Below, piece by piece: positions 19,801 to 27,529 of a stretch of DNA of 64,000 nt (the first letter of the stretch is position 1; each line of letters opens with the position of its first letter). A program made the position numbers and the translations under genes. Where the stretch lies: positions 62,001 to 126,000 of the forward strand of contig NZ_VOEI01000001.1 in NCBI RefSeq assembly GCF_007846095.1, given 5' to 3'. The notes beneath the pieces are model-generated. The model was not told where the DNA came from, did not search any database, and saw nothing but the letters and a program-made list of their open reading frames with translations. The DNA comes from Mucilaginibacter achroorhodeus. Its GTDB lineage: Bacteria; Bacteroidota; Bacteroidia; Sphingobacteriales; Sphingobacteriaceae.

Positions 19801-20118
19801 AGTATTGTTAGCAGACCTTAAAGTAACGTTAACAACGTCGCTTTGGCCTACTGTTACTTCCTGAGTGGTGTAACCCAGGTAAGTAAACACAAGCACATCG
19901 CCCGGCTTTACAGATATACTGTAATTACCGTTTACATCTGTTTGTGTACCTGTGGTAGTACCCTTTAACAATACAGAGGCGCCAACTACCGGCAACTTGT
20001 CGTCGCTGCCAATAACCTTACCTGTGTGCTTTGTTTGAGCTGTAACTACCAGCGAAGATACCATGCATGCCAGTAGCAAGCACAATGCTCTCCCTTTGCG
20101 GAGTAAACTTTTAAACAT
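16861..20118 (-). CDS. SusC/RagA-family TonB-linked outer-membrane transporter
   Basis: A 1085-residue TonB-dependent OM receptor. A signal peptide ends near VVTAQ (residue 28). A carboxypeptidase-D regulatory-like domain follows at about 33-105 (GKVIGSDDKLPVVGASVLLKG), then the family junction NEVVVTGYTAQRKKDISGS, a plug domain (VSIRGISNFGNSSPLYVVDG; DIESISVLKDAGAAAIYG), and a 22-strand barrel to the terminal NVTF. There is no N-terminal STN domain, so it is not an anti-sigma-signalling type. It heads the operon with susD. The 5' region is unusually long and contains a candidate Nudix-regulator operator. Confidence 0.96.
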   Translation of the reverse strand: MFKSLLRKGRALCLLLACMVSSLVVTAQTKHTGKVIGSDDKLPVVGASVLLKGTTTGTQTDVNGNYSISVKPGDVLVFTYLGYTTQEVTVGQSDVVNVTLRSANNTLNEVVVTGYTAQRKKDISGSVTTVNVTAAKSVPTVSAETMLQGQAAGVNVITQGAPGAGAQVSIRGISNFGNSSPLYVVDGLQTGSISNINPSDIESISVLKDAGAAAIYGVSGGNGVVVVTTKKGKQGKASISYDAFYGTTQPLSGNVFNLLNADQYEQLVAKVDPDNDLMKGNNGKFYDYGYQSGAGSKGVFNQAQAGNFLPNYHLDNDPAKDYLIQKFVRGAGTDWFHEIFKAAPIQQHSLSASAASDKSSYFLSFGYTNQQGTLINTYFKRYQARVNTTFNVKDHIRLGENLSFYYATSPNGGGGLGNGGNQNEGNPISETYRTLPIIPVYDIAGNLGGTYAGPAALGNALNPVGIQQRQTTTHTNEYGIQGTVFAEADFLKHFTARTAYSADIYNRYYYNIGYRQYDSGEAHGGNNSYNEGALYATNFNWSNTIAYKEVFGKHNISLLGGFEQRGFTGRNINATAKNLFSLDPFYANITNGQSGQTTANSSFGANNTPLNRIMSFFGRLDYTYDDKYILGATIRRDGSSLFASGQKWGTFPAVSLAWRASQEEFLKGNAWLNDLKIRGSYGTLGYNANVGQNSAYAAFGGSAGGSSYPITGSSSSVVPGYFSNSLGNPNTTWETDKIFNVGFDMSILNHFDFTVEYYRKTISNLLVNVPLPATVGGLDAAIPAVNFGTVVNKGFDISANYHGASGGFTYSIGANITTLNNKITELGAPFYTTGIRNGNVVYNQVGGSIGDFYGYKVIGYWNNQAQIDALNAQQKPDLFGSTPVYQTDAAPGRFRYQDTNGDGRITDADRTKIGSPLPDFTYGVNLNLSYKKFDLGAVFYGSHGADIYNTIKYWTNFYGSQTGNKSLDLLNNSWTPTNTNPKAPILEKTTSFSTSDAISSYYVESGSFLKLRSVQVGYTFEPSIIKKIGLEKLRAYVQGTNLFTATKYSGLDPELQSVDRNSPGIDLGNYPNNERRFIFGVNVTF

Positions 20119-20854
20119 GAGATTGAGATTTAGTTGATTAATATATTTGATTTAAGACCTTATTCTTGGTGAGATATAGGAACATGGCCGTACCTGCACG
20201 TTCGCCGTCGTGCGGTGGTAGCATACAATAAGCTTAGAGAAGTTCTTTTTTCAGGGTAAAAGCCTAAGCCTTCGGTTTTGAGATATGAAAAAAGAAAATG
20301 TAAAAGTTTAATCATGTATTTACACTATCCTATTAAAATGTTCCTACTAAAACCAGGATATGGAAGCGGCTGATGTTGCCTCACTTTAATATCTGGTTAA
20401 TTTGTTTTTGGGCTTATTTAAAAAGAACCCGGTTTATATTGGCATTTATCTAATATAACTAAGGTGTATACGCTACACAAGATTTATATCAGAATTATAA
20501 ATTATTCATAAATGCAATCAATTAATTAATAAAATATCAGCATATCTCCTGCCGCTTATATTTTTATTAAAAAAAAGGCAATTTTTGTATCTAAATAATA
20601 AGCTCATTTACAGCGTTAAAAGTGCTAATTATCCACAATTACCAACACTTTAAGGGATATAATAGATTTCCCGGCCCAGCAAAACGCTGCATTTAAAAAC
20701 TTCGCGATTTTTTTTAAGAAGTCTGACCCGCCGGATGTATAAGATGTTAACGAATTATTAAATTTTAAAGTGGTTAATAATGTCTAAACGACATTTACTT
20801 GTACAAAATACACGAAGTCGATTTTTCTTGCACTGTAAAAGGTTTGTATAAACA
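20119..20854. other. Long gene-free region upstream of susC
   Basis: About 740 bp with no convincing gene, very AT-rich in its distal half. It holds a perfect GTGTA-N5-TACAC palindrome at 20464-20478 and a one-mismatch version at 20799-20813. Near susC there is a 9-bp inverted repeat (CTTTTTTCA at about 20247 with TGAAAAAAG near 20285) and a GC-rich hairpin (GCACG...CGTGC near 20196-20213). A long regulated leader for susC is plausible. I could not place a promoter with confidence. Confidence 0.55.
20464..20478. promoter_or_regulatory. Candidate operator upstream of susC (GTGTA-N5-TACAC)
   Basis: The perfect palindrome GTGTATACGCTACAC lies 346 bp upstream of the susC start. Flanks are shared with the second perfect site at 23341-23355: AAG before and AA after. 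By composition, one perfect match is expected about 0.06 times in a 64-kb sequence, so two matches in adjacent intergenic regions of one locus are unlikely to be chance. The likely binder is the Nudix-winged-helix protein at 23409. Confidence 0.6.
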
Positions 20855-20887
20855 AAAACAGCTTTTGCATTGTGCAAAAGCTGTTTT
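20855..20887 (-). terminator. Rho-independent terminator of the GH3 gene
   Basis: A perfect 15-bp stem (20855-20869 with 20873-20887) with a 3-nt loop and a U-rich tail on the minus strand, 30 bp after the GH3 stop. It insulates bglX from the susC leader. Confidence 0.85.
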
Positions 20888-20916
20888 AATGACAGTTTAT
20901 TTAATTTATTTATAAG

Positions 20917-23226
20917 CTATTTCATCCAATTAACAGTAGCAGATTCGGTAATATCAGAGTTGGTACCTACTTCGATAATGAACTTGCCCGGCTCCCAGTC
21001 ATACCTCAGATCGCTATTAAAGAACTTCAATTTGTCGGGCGTTATCGTAAAGCTTACATCTTTCTTTTGGCCTACCTGAAGCGTGATCTTTTTGAAATCT
21101 TTAAGCTCCTTTACCGGCCTGCTGATGCTGGCCTCCGGATCGCCTATATATAATTGCACAGTTTCCTCTCCTGTATAAGAACCCGTATTAGAAACCGTAA
21201 CCGTTGCGGTAAGTGTTTCGTTGCCTTTAAGGTTGGTTTTGCTGAGCTTTAAATTACTATACTGGAATTTCGTGTAGCTTAAGCCATAGCCAAATGGATA
21301 AAGCGGTGAGTTATCAATATCGAGGTAATTAGATTTAAACTTTGTTGGACCGTTAGTGTAAGGGCGGCCGGTATTTAAGTGGTTATAATATAACGGTATC
21401 TGCCCTACGCTGCGCGGAAATGTTGTGGTTAACTTTCCTGAAGGGTTATAGTTACCAAACAATACGTTAGCAATAGCATTACCGGCTTCGGTGCCCGGCG
21501 CCCATACATCTAATATAGCGGTTGCATTATCATTTTCCCATTGCAGGGTAAGCGGGCGCCCATTAAATAGCACCAACACCATAGGCTTATGTAGTTTTGC
21601 AAGTTCCCTGAGCATTTTTTGTTGACTTTCGGGTATGCTGATATCAGACCGGCTTGATGACTCACCGCTCATACTTTGCGACTCTCCTACTACAGCCACG
21701 ATGATATCGGACCTCTTTGCCGCTTTAACAGCATCCTCGATCATATCTTCAGGCGACTCCTTATCTAAGGAAACCATGCCCGGGCCAAAGTTTAAACGTT
21801 TGATAAAAGTTGTATCATCAGTAATGTTGCTGCCTTTGGCGTAATTGATCTTTACCTTATCGCCAACCACACGCTCAATGCCCTCCATCACGCTTACCGA
21901 TTTTTCCCATTCGCCACCGATAACCCAGGTGCCCAGCATATCGCGTTTGTTGTTTGCCAAGGGGCCAACCAAAGCTATGCTGCCACCGCTTTTCTTTAGC
22001 GGCAATATCTGGTTATCATTTTTTAGCAGTACAAAAGAATGCTCCGCAGCCGAACGGGCCGCAACACGGTTAGCAACCGTCATGATATCACTTTTCTCTC
22101 TCGCGGCATCAAGCGATTTGTATGGATTATCGAACAAGCCTAATTTATATTTAGCTTCCAGTATCAAACGGCAGGCCCTGTCAATATCGGCCATGTCTAC
22201 TTTTTTCTCTTGTAATGATTTCTTAAGTGTTTTTAAGTAACCTTCGCCTACCATGTCCATATCTAAACCGGCATTAATAGCACGGGCTGATACCGTTTTA
22301 AGGTCGCCGAGGCCGTGATTGGTAACCTCGTTAAGTGAGGTATAATCTGAAACCACGAAACCTTTAAAGCCCCATTGCTTGCGAAGCAGATCTGTAAGCA
22401 GCCATTTATTAACGGTTGAGGGCACACCATCCACCACGTTAAATGAACTCATGATACTGCCAACACCGGCATCAACGGCCGCTTTGTAAGGCGGCAGGTA
22501 ATAGTTATACATTGCCAGGCGGCTCATGTCAACCGTGTTGTATTCGCGGCCAGCCTCCGCAGCACCATAAAGTGCGAAGTGCTTTACGCAAGCCATAACA
22601 GCATCTGTATTTTTTAGGCTGGTGCCCTGGTAGCCATGCACCATAGCTGCAGCAATGCGACCGCCCAGGTATGGGTCTTCGCCGCTACCTTCCGAAATAC
22701 GGCCCCAGCGTGCATCACGAGCAATATCAACCATTGGAGAAAACACCCAGTTCAAACCTTCGGCAGTTGCCTCTTTCGCGGCAATACGTGCAGATTGTTT
22801 GATGAGATCAAGATCCCACGTAGCAGACATACCCAGTGGTATGGGGAATATGGTACGGTGACCGTGGATAACATCCAAACCAAATATCAAAGGTATATGC
22901 AGGCGAGACCCTTTAACGGCAGCCTCCTGCATTTTACGAACTTCGGCAACACCGTATAAACCGAAGATGCCGCCAATGGTGCCGTTCTTAACGCCATCGC
23001 CGATACCGTTATTAGTAACCGAGCCCGTGATGGCCATACCGCCGGTAACCAGGTTAAGCTGACCTATTTTTTCATCGACCGTCATTTTCTTCATCAGGCC
23101 GGTTACATAGGCGTTCATCTTTGCAGTTTCTGCAGCAGTTTGTGCATTTACATTTATACTGCAAACGCTCATTAATAAAGCAGCACCTATAAATGCTGCA
23201 CTGTTACGGGTAAATTTTTTTTTCAT
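20917..23226 (-). CDS. bglX: Glycoside hydrolase family 3 beta-glucosidase, periplasmic
   Basis: A 769-residue GH3 enzyme, the usual BglX length, that releases terminal beta-D-glucose (or related sugar) from oligosaccharides or glycosides. The signal peptide ends near NVNA-Q (residue 28). The GH3 N-terminal barrel shows DVIHGHRTIFPIPLG, GRISEGSGEDPYLGG and KHFALYGAAEAGREYN; the nucleophile is D294 in GFVVSDYTS. The C-terminal GH3 domain and a fibronectin type III-like domain complete it. It is divergent from the Nudix regulator and upstream of susCD, so it probably processes what SusCD imports. Confidence 0.95.
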   Translation of the reverse strand: MKKKFTRNSAAFIGAALLMSVCSINVNAQTAAETAKMNAYVTGLMKKMTVDEKIGQLNLVTGGMAITGSVTNNGIGDGVKNGTIGGIFGLYGVAEVRKMQEAAVKGSRLHIPLIFGLDVIHGHRTIFPIPLGMSATWDLDLIKQSARIAAKEATAEGLNWVFSPMVDIARDARWGRISEGSGEDPYLGGRIAAAMVHGYQGTSLKNTDAVMACVKHFALYGAAEAGREYNTVDMSRLAMYNYYLPPYKAAVDAGVGSIMSSFNVVDGVPSTVNKWLLTDLLRKQWGFKGFVVSDYTSLNEVTNHGLGDLKTVSARAINAGLDMDMVGEGYLKTLKKSLQEKKVDMADIDRACRLILEAKYKLGLFDNPYKSLDAAREKSDIMTVANRVAARSAAEHSFVLLKNDNQILPLKKSGGSIALVGPLANNKRDMLGTWVIGGEWEKSVSVMEGIERVVGDKVKINYAKGSNITDDTTFIKRLNFGPGMVSLDKESPEDMIEDAVKAAKRSDIIVAVVGESQSMSGESSSRSDISIPESQQKMLRELAKLHKPMVLVLFNGRPLTLQWENDNATAILDVWAPGTEAGNAIANVLFGNYNPSGKLTTTFPRSVGQIPLYYNHLNTGRPYTNGPTKFKSNYLDIDNSPLYPFGYGLSYTKFQYSNLKLSKTNLKGNETLTATVTVSNTGSYTGEETVQLYIGDPEASISRPVKELKDFKKITLQVGQKKDVSFTITPDKLKFFNSDLRYDWEPGKFIIEVGTNSDITESATVNWMK

Positions 23227-23340
23227 CTATAAACAGCTTAAATACGGTAAAAGCCAACATTATTCAAATGTTAACCTATCTTTATAAAATAACTGTAAAA
23301 CTTATTACTATAATTGGCTATAGAATTTACGCCCGGAAAG

Positions 23341-23355
23341 GTGTAAATAGTACAC
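23341..23355. promoter_or_regulatory. Candidate operator between GH3 and Nudix-regulator genes (GTGTA-N5-TACAC)
   Basis: The perfect palindrome GTGTAAATAGTACAC lies 115 bp upstream of the GH3 start and 54 bp upstream of the regulator start, in the only promoter region for both divergent genes. It shares extended flanks with the site at 20464. This placement fits autoregulation plus control of bglX. Confidence 0.6.
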
Positions 23356-23408
23356 AATTGTAGATATTAAAATCAAACAATCAAAGTTTTTTATATAATA
23401 CCCCTTAA

Positions 23409-24146
23409 ATGTTAACAAAGGAGCAGTTAGACGATCATTGGGAAAAGATATACTTAAATCATATATCTATTGACTGCGTTGTGTTTGGTTTTCATGAAGG
23501 CCAGCTCAAAGTTTTGATGCTTAAAAGCAATAATGAAGAAGCCTGGTACCTGCCGGGCGGTTTTGTACTTAAAGAAGAACCTATTGAAGAAGCAGCAAAC
23601 CGAATATTAAAGGAGCGCACCGGCATTGATGAGGTTTTTCTCCGCCAGTTTCATGTTTTTGGCGATCCGGACAGGTCAAAGTTTCATAATGAGATCTATA
23701 AGGATAACAGCTTCTTTAATCAACGTTTTATTTCCATAGGTTACTATGCCTTGGTCGACTTTGTTGATGTTACTCCAATGCCCGATGCTTTTTCTGAACT
23801 ATGCACATGGCGCGATCTTGATGATCTGCCTGCTTTCCAGTTAGACCACGAGCATATCTTCCGTACTGCTTTGGATACCCTCAGGCTGCAGCTTAACTAC
23901 CAGCCTATAGGCTACAGCCTGATGCCGCAGCAGTTTACCATGCCAGAGCTGCAAAAACTCTACGAGACCATACTGGATAAAAAGCTCGACCGCCGTAATT
24001 TTCAGCGCCGGATACTTGGTTTTGGTATTCTTAATAAACTGGAAGAGACACGAAAAGGTGGCGCTCATAAAGCCCCTTACCTATACTCTTTTAACCTCGA
24101 AAACTACCGCGCAGCGCTTAAAGAGGGCCTGCAGGGAGGCTGGTAA
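23409..24146 (+). CDS. Nudix-domain transcriptional regulator with C-terminal winged helix (NrtR/AraR type)
   Basis: A 245-residue cytoplasmic regulator. Residues about 18-150 form a Nudix fold and about 165-235 a winged helix (TMPELQKLYETIL...RRNFQRRILGFGIL). The Nudix box starts normally (G51, E57, R65) but the REUxEE core reads RILKER, so two of the expected catalytic glutamates are lost; this supports sugar or nucleotide sensing rather than hydrolysis. Related Bacteroidota proteins such as Bacteroides AraR control sugar-use genes. Here the regulator is divergent from bglX, with a candidate palindromic operator between them and a second one upstream of susC. Confidence 0.9.
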   Translation: MLTKEQLDDHWEKIYLNHISIDCVVFGFHEGQLKVLMLKSNNEEAWYLPGGFVLKEEPIEEAANRILKERTGIDEVFLRQFHVFGDPDRSKFHNEIYKDNSFFNQRFISIGYYALVDFVDVTPMPDAFSELCTWRDLDDLPAFQLDHEHIFRTALDTLRLQLNYQPIGYSLMPQQFTMPELQKLYETILDKKLDRRNFQRRILGFGILNKLEETRKGGAHKAPYLYSFNLENYRAALKEGLQGGW

Positions 24147-24204
24147 ATTAGGTCATCCGGGCTTTTTTGGCTATCTTAAGCCCGTTTGCTAACCTAATTC
24201 TACT

Positions 24205-25065
24205 ATGAAAATTAAAAATGTACTGGTTGACACCGTCTTACTCGTTTGTGCAATATTCTCTGCCGGCTTTGGCCTAAAGGGATTCCTTTTATCAAGTCAC
24301 TTTATTGATGGCGGGGTTACCGGTATATCAATGTTGATGGCCGATATTACGAAAACACCGCTATCAGTACTTATCTTTATCATCAACATACCTTTTTTAA
24401 TACTTGGCTACCGCAAACTGGGTTTAAAGTTTGCTGTTAAAAGCGCGGCTGCAATTGCAGGTCTATCGCTGTGCTTAGCTTTCGTTCATTTCCCTGATGT
24501 TACGCATGATAAATTGCTTACTGCAGTATTCGGCGGGGTATTTATTGGTGCAGGTATAGGTATGGCTATACGTGGTGGTGCCGTTTTAGATGGCACGGAG
24601 ATAGCTGCCCTACTGGTAAGTAAACGTGCACAGATAGTCCGCGTGAGCGATGTGATCCTTATCCTTAACGTAGTCATATTTGTTGTCGCCGTATTTACCC
24701 TCGGTGTTGAATCGGGTTTGTATTCGATCCTTACCTATTTGTCCGCTTCTAAAATGATCGACTTTATCCTTAACGGTTTGGAGCAATACACGGGCATGAC
24801 GGTGGTATCAACCAAAGGCGAAGAAATACGCGTTGCCATTACCCAAAGCCTGGGCCGTGGGGTTACTGTATACCAGGGTAAAAGCGGTTATGGCAAAGAT
24901 GGCCATATTAATTCTCCTCGCGAGATCATCTTCACCGTGGCTACCCGTCTGGAGGTGCCGCTTTTGAAACGTGAGATACTAAAGATAGATCCTGCTGCCT
25001 TTATTGTCCAAACCAGTGTTGACGATACCACGGGTGGTTTACTGAAGAAGAAGAGCGGGCATTAA
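24205..25065 (+). CDS. YitT family membrane protein (DUF161/DUF2179)
   Basis: A 286-residue inner-membrane protein with five or six hydrophobic helices in the first ~190 residues (for example VLLVCAIFSAGFGLKGFLL, SVLIFIINIPFLILGY, VFGGVFIGAGIGMAI). A soluble C-terminal DUF2179 domain follows (YTGMTVVSTKGEEIRVAITQ...REIIFTVATRLEVPLLKREI). The family is widespread in Firmicutes and Bacteroidota and its function is unknown. It follows the Nudix regulator on the same strand after 58 bp and could be co-transcribed with it. Confidence 0.9.
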   Translation: MKIKNVLVDTVLLVCAIFSAGFGLKGFLLSSHFIDGGVTGISMLMADITKTPLSVLIFIINIPFLILGYRKLGLKFAVKSAAAIAGLSLCLAFVHFPDVTHDKLLTAVFGGVFIGAGIGMAIRGGAVLDGTEIAALLVSKRAQIVRVSDVILILNVVIFVVAVFTLGVESGLYSILTYLSASKMIDFILNGLEQYTGMTVVSTKGEEIRVAITQSLGRGVTVYQGKSGYGKDGHINSPREIIFTVATRLEVPLLKREILKIDPAAFIVQTSVDDTTGGLLKKKSGH

Positions 25066-25126
25066 GCCCCCGGTTCCCTAAAGGGGAATTAGGAAATTCT
25101 TTCACGTTGCGGCCTTAATTAGGAAT

Positions 25127-25156
25127 TTAAAACAATTGCTTTTTCAATTGTTTTAA
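25127..25156 (+). terminator. Hairpin after the YitT gene
   Basis: A perfect 12-bp AT-rich stem (25127-25138 with 25145-25156) around a CTTTTT loop. No U run follows, so termination is uncertain. It lies in a 135-bp gap bordered by short C/G-rich inverted segments of a type scattered in these genomes. Confidence 0.45.
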
Positions 25157-25200
25157 AAAAGCTCCTCCTCCAGGGGGTTGGAGGGGCTAAAACCAATTAC

Positions 25201-25938
25201 ATGCCCGAAGGTCCAAGCATATTGATCTTAAAAGAACTGGTACAGCAATTTAAACATAAAACTGTTGCCGAAGCTACCTGTAATAATAAATCTTTAGACG
25301 CTTCACTGCTGGTAGATAAACGCATCATAGACTTTAAAAGCTGGGGCAAGCACTTTTTAATATGCTTCCCTAAGTTTACGGTGCGCATACACATGATGAT
25401 GTTTGGCACCTACCGCATCAATACACACACTGCTAAGCCGCCCCGGTTAGGTTTGCGTTTTACTGACGATACCGAGCTTAACTTTTATGCCTGCCAGCTG
25501 CAATTGATCACGGAACCGTTGGACAAGGCGTACGACTGGCAAGCCGACATCATGAGCGACCACTGGAGCAGCCGCAAAGCCATCAAAAAGATGAAAGCTG
25601 ACCCTGATCTGCTTGTCTGCGATGCGCTGATGGACCAGCACATATTCTCGGGTGTTGGCAACATCATCAAAAACGAAGCGTTATTTAACGCCCGCATCCA
25701 TCCGGAGAGTTTGGTAAGCGCCTTGCCACCAAAAAAGCTTACAGAAATGATCAACGAAGCAGTGAAATACAGCTTCCAATTTCTGGAGCAGAAACAGGCA
25801 GGAACATTAAAGAAAAACTGGAAGGCTTACCATAAGAAAGAATGCCCGCGTAACCACGTGCCAATTATCCGCAAAGACACCGGCAAATCGCACCGCACAA
25901 GTTTTTATTGCGAGGTGTGCCAGAAGCTGTATAAGTAA
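25201..25938 (+). CDS. Fpg/Nei-family DNA glycosylase (endonuclease VIII-like)
   Basis: A 245-residue base-excision repair enzyme that removes oxidised bases and nicks the abasic site. The essential N-terminal Pro-Glu is present (MPEGPS; P2, E3). A lysine loop lies in SWGKHFLI, and the helix-two-turn-helix carries DQHIFSGVGNIIKNEALF. The C-terminal zinc finger is intact but has the form C215-x3-H219...C237-x2-C240, with histidine in place of the second cysteine of classic Fpg. This divergent finger and the MPEGPS start fit a Bacteroidota Nei-like subgroup. The exact lesion preference is unknown. Confidence 0.9.
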   Translation: MPEGPSILILKELVQQFKHKTVAEATCNNKSLDASLLVDKRIIDFKSWGKHFLICFPKFTVRIHMMMFGTYRINTHTAKPPRLGLRFTDDTELNFYACQLQLITEPLDKAYDWQADIMSDHWSSRKAIKKMKADPDLLVCDALMDQHIFSGVGNIIKNEALFNARIHPESLVSALPPKKLTEMINEAVKYSFQFLEQKQAGTLKKNWKAYHKKECPRNHVPIIRKDTGKSHRTSFYCEVCQKLYK

Positions 25939-25949
25939 AGTTATCAATT

Positions 25950-26037
25950 AGCGTCATGGCGAGGTACGAAGCAATCTATTTGCTATACAGAGGCGCTTTG
26001 CAAGTTGGGAGATTGCTTCGCATCTCGCAACGACGCT
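25950..26037. repeat. Intergenic inverted repeat, 28-bp arms
   Basis: The arms 25950-25977 and 26010-26037 pair over 28 bp with four mismatches around a 32-nt spacer. The core contains CGAAGCAATCT and its complement. It lies between convergent genes and could act as a bidirectional terminator-like stem. A shorter relative of one arm occurs at 45107-45135. Confidence 0.75.
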
Positions 26038-26061
26038 TTAATAAGGATGTTGTTGGTCACT

Positions 26062-27078
26062 TTACCCCAACCATCTACCAAACTCATAAAACTTAGTGAT
26101 CTTGATTCCTATCTTACTACCTACCGGATGCTTACGCAGGTTATAGTTATAAACGCGAAGGATTACTTGATTTCGTTCTACAATAAGTTCCTCGTAAAAG
26201 CCACGGTAGAGCACTTGCTTAACCAACCACTTTGAACCCATTGACATGGAAGACGCTATCTGTACATGTTCGGCGTATATCACTACCGTACCTCTTTTTG
26301 ATTTTATGCCACAGGTTTTAGCCTGGTTAGCCGTCATCTCACTGCAGCTTGCCAATATCCTGGCTGTGTATAAAAGTTTAGGCGTTTCATAGAGCTTTTC
26401 TGGCGAACCATGCTCTACAATCTCACCCTCTTTTATAACGATCAGTTCATCCGCCATGGAAAGCAGCTCTGCAGGGTCATGCGATACAAGAACAACAGTT
26501 ACTCCCCATTCCTTTACAATCTGGCGTATATCGTGCTGCAAGCCTTCGCGGTAATTGGCGTCAACCTGATTAAAGGGCTCATCAAGCATTAATACTTCCG
26601 GGCGGTTTATCAGCGCTCTTGCAATGGTTACCCGTTGCTTTTCCCCGCCGCTCAGCTTGCCGAATGGTTGGTCACGCAGATCGTCAATACCTAACAGGTT
26701 TAATGCTTGTGTTATCTTTTGTATCTTGTAATTAACATCTTCTGCGGGTAGTGACCTGCCCAGATTATCCCACACCGTTGCGGCTGTATCCATATCGGCA
26801 TTGTCTTGGCTTACCATGGTTATCTTGCCGTGCTCGGGCTGTAGATTAGTAGTCCTTGCAGGCAATGGCTGACCATGAAAAAATACGTCGCCTGAATCTG
26901 GCTTCATGTGGCCGGATAGCAATTTAAGGAGCGATGTTTTCCCGCTGCCACTCTCACCTACTATACCTGTGATCTTGCCTTTGGGTATAAAAACAGTAAC
27001 ATTATTTACGCCTGAAGATTTATCGCCAAAAAAATTTTTGGTCACCGTAATGGTCTCCAGTATCAATTCATCTTTCAT
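26062..27078 (-). CDS. Orphan ABC transporter ATP-binding protein
   Basis: About 338 residues from the ATG at 27078 (MKDELILETI); the frame further upstream begins only with TTG. The nucleotide-binding domain is complete: Walker A GESGSGKTS at 41-49, signature LSGGEKQRV at 142-150, Walker B VLMLDE at 162-167, and H200. The C-terminal ~100 residues are an extra domain of unknown type. No permease gene is adjacent, so the transported substrate is unknown. Confidence 0.85.
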   Translation of the reverse strand: MKDELILETITVTKNFFGDKSSGVNNVTVFIPKGKITGIVGESGSGKTSLLKLLSGHMKPDSGDVFFHGQPLPARTTNLQPEHGKITMVSQDNADMDTAATVWDNLGRSLPAEDVNYKIQKITQALNLLGIDDLRDQPFGKLSGGEKQRVTIARALINRPEVLMLDEPFNQVDANYREGLQHDIRQIVKEWGVTVVLVSHDPAELLSMADELIVIKEGEIVEHGSPEKLYETPKLLYTARILASCSEMTANQAKTCGIKSKRGTVVIYAEHVQIASSMSMGSKWLVKQVLYRGFYEELIVERNQVILRVYNYNLRKHPVGSKIGIKITKFYEFGRWLG

Positions 27079-27294
27079 TATATACGACTTGCGACGAGGG
27101 ATTATCGTATCAAACCTAATGTATAAATCGGTGTCTGGCAAAAAAAAATAGATTTAATGAGGCTGGATTACACCTAAAGACCTACAATAGGTAGCGACTG
27201 AAAATCGACGTTGACCATAGGTTATCTGTAGTTGAATTAAAACAAATTCCCTTAAAAAATCATTCACAAATTGAACCTTTAAATCCAACAAATC

Positions 27295-27507
27295 ATGAAC
27301 AGGACTTTAGGAATAATTTTGATAGTGGTTGGCGCAGTTATGCTGATATGGACAGGCTTTACTTATACCAAAAAGGAAAAGATAATTGATGCGGGGCCAA
27401 TACAGGTATCAGCCGATAGGGAGAAGACGGTAAACTGGCCACCATACTTAGGCGGCATTTTGCTGGTTGGCGGCATTGTGATAGTGGCAACCTCTAAAAA
27501 AGCCTAA
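27295..27507 (+). CDS. Small two-helix membrane protein
   Basis: A 70-residue protein with two hydrophobic helices (about residues 4-23 and 50-66) joined by a short charged loop (KKEKIIDAGPIQVSADREK). It resembles DUF3185-like small membrane proteins of Bacteroidota, with unknown function. It is followed 22 bp later by the YdeI-like gene on the same strand. Confidence 0.7.
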   Translation: MNRTLGIILIVVGAVMLIWTGFTYTKKEKIIDAGPIQVSADREKTVNWPPYLGGILLVGGIVIVATSKKA

Positions 27508-27529
27508 AGCATTACTGTATATTAGCAGT

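Noticed and set aside
20799-20813. TTGTA-N5-TACAC as a second operator upstream of susC
   Set aside because: One mismatch and about 680 bp from the susC start. Kept only as a weak note within the intergenic entry.
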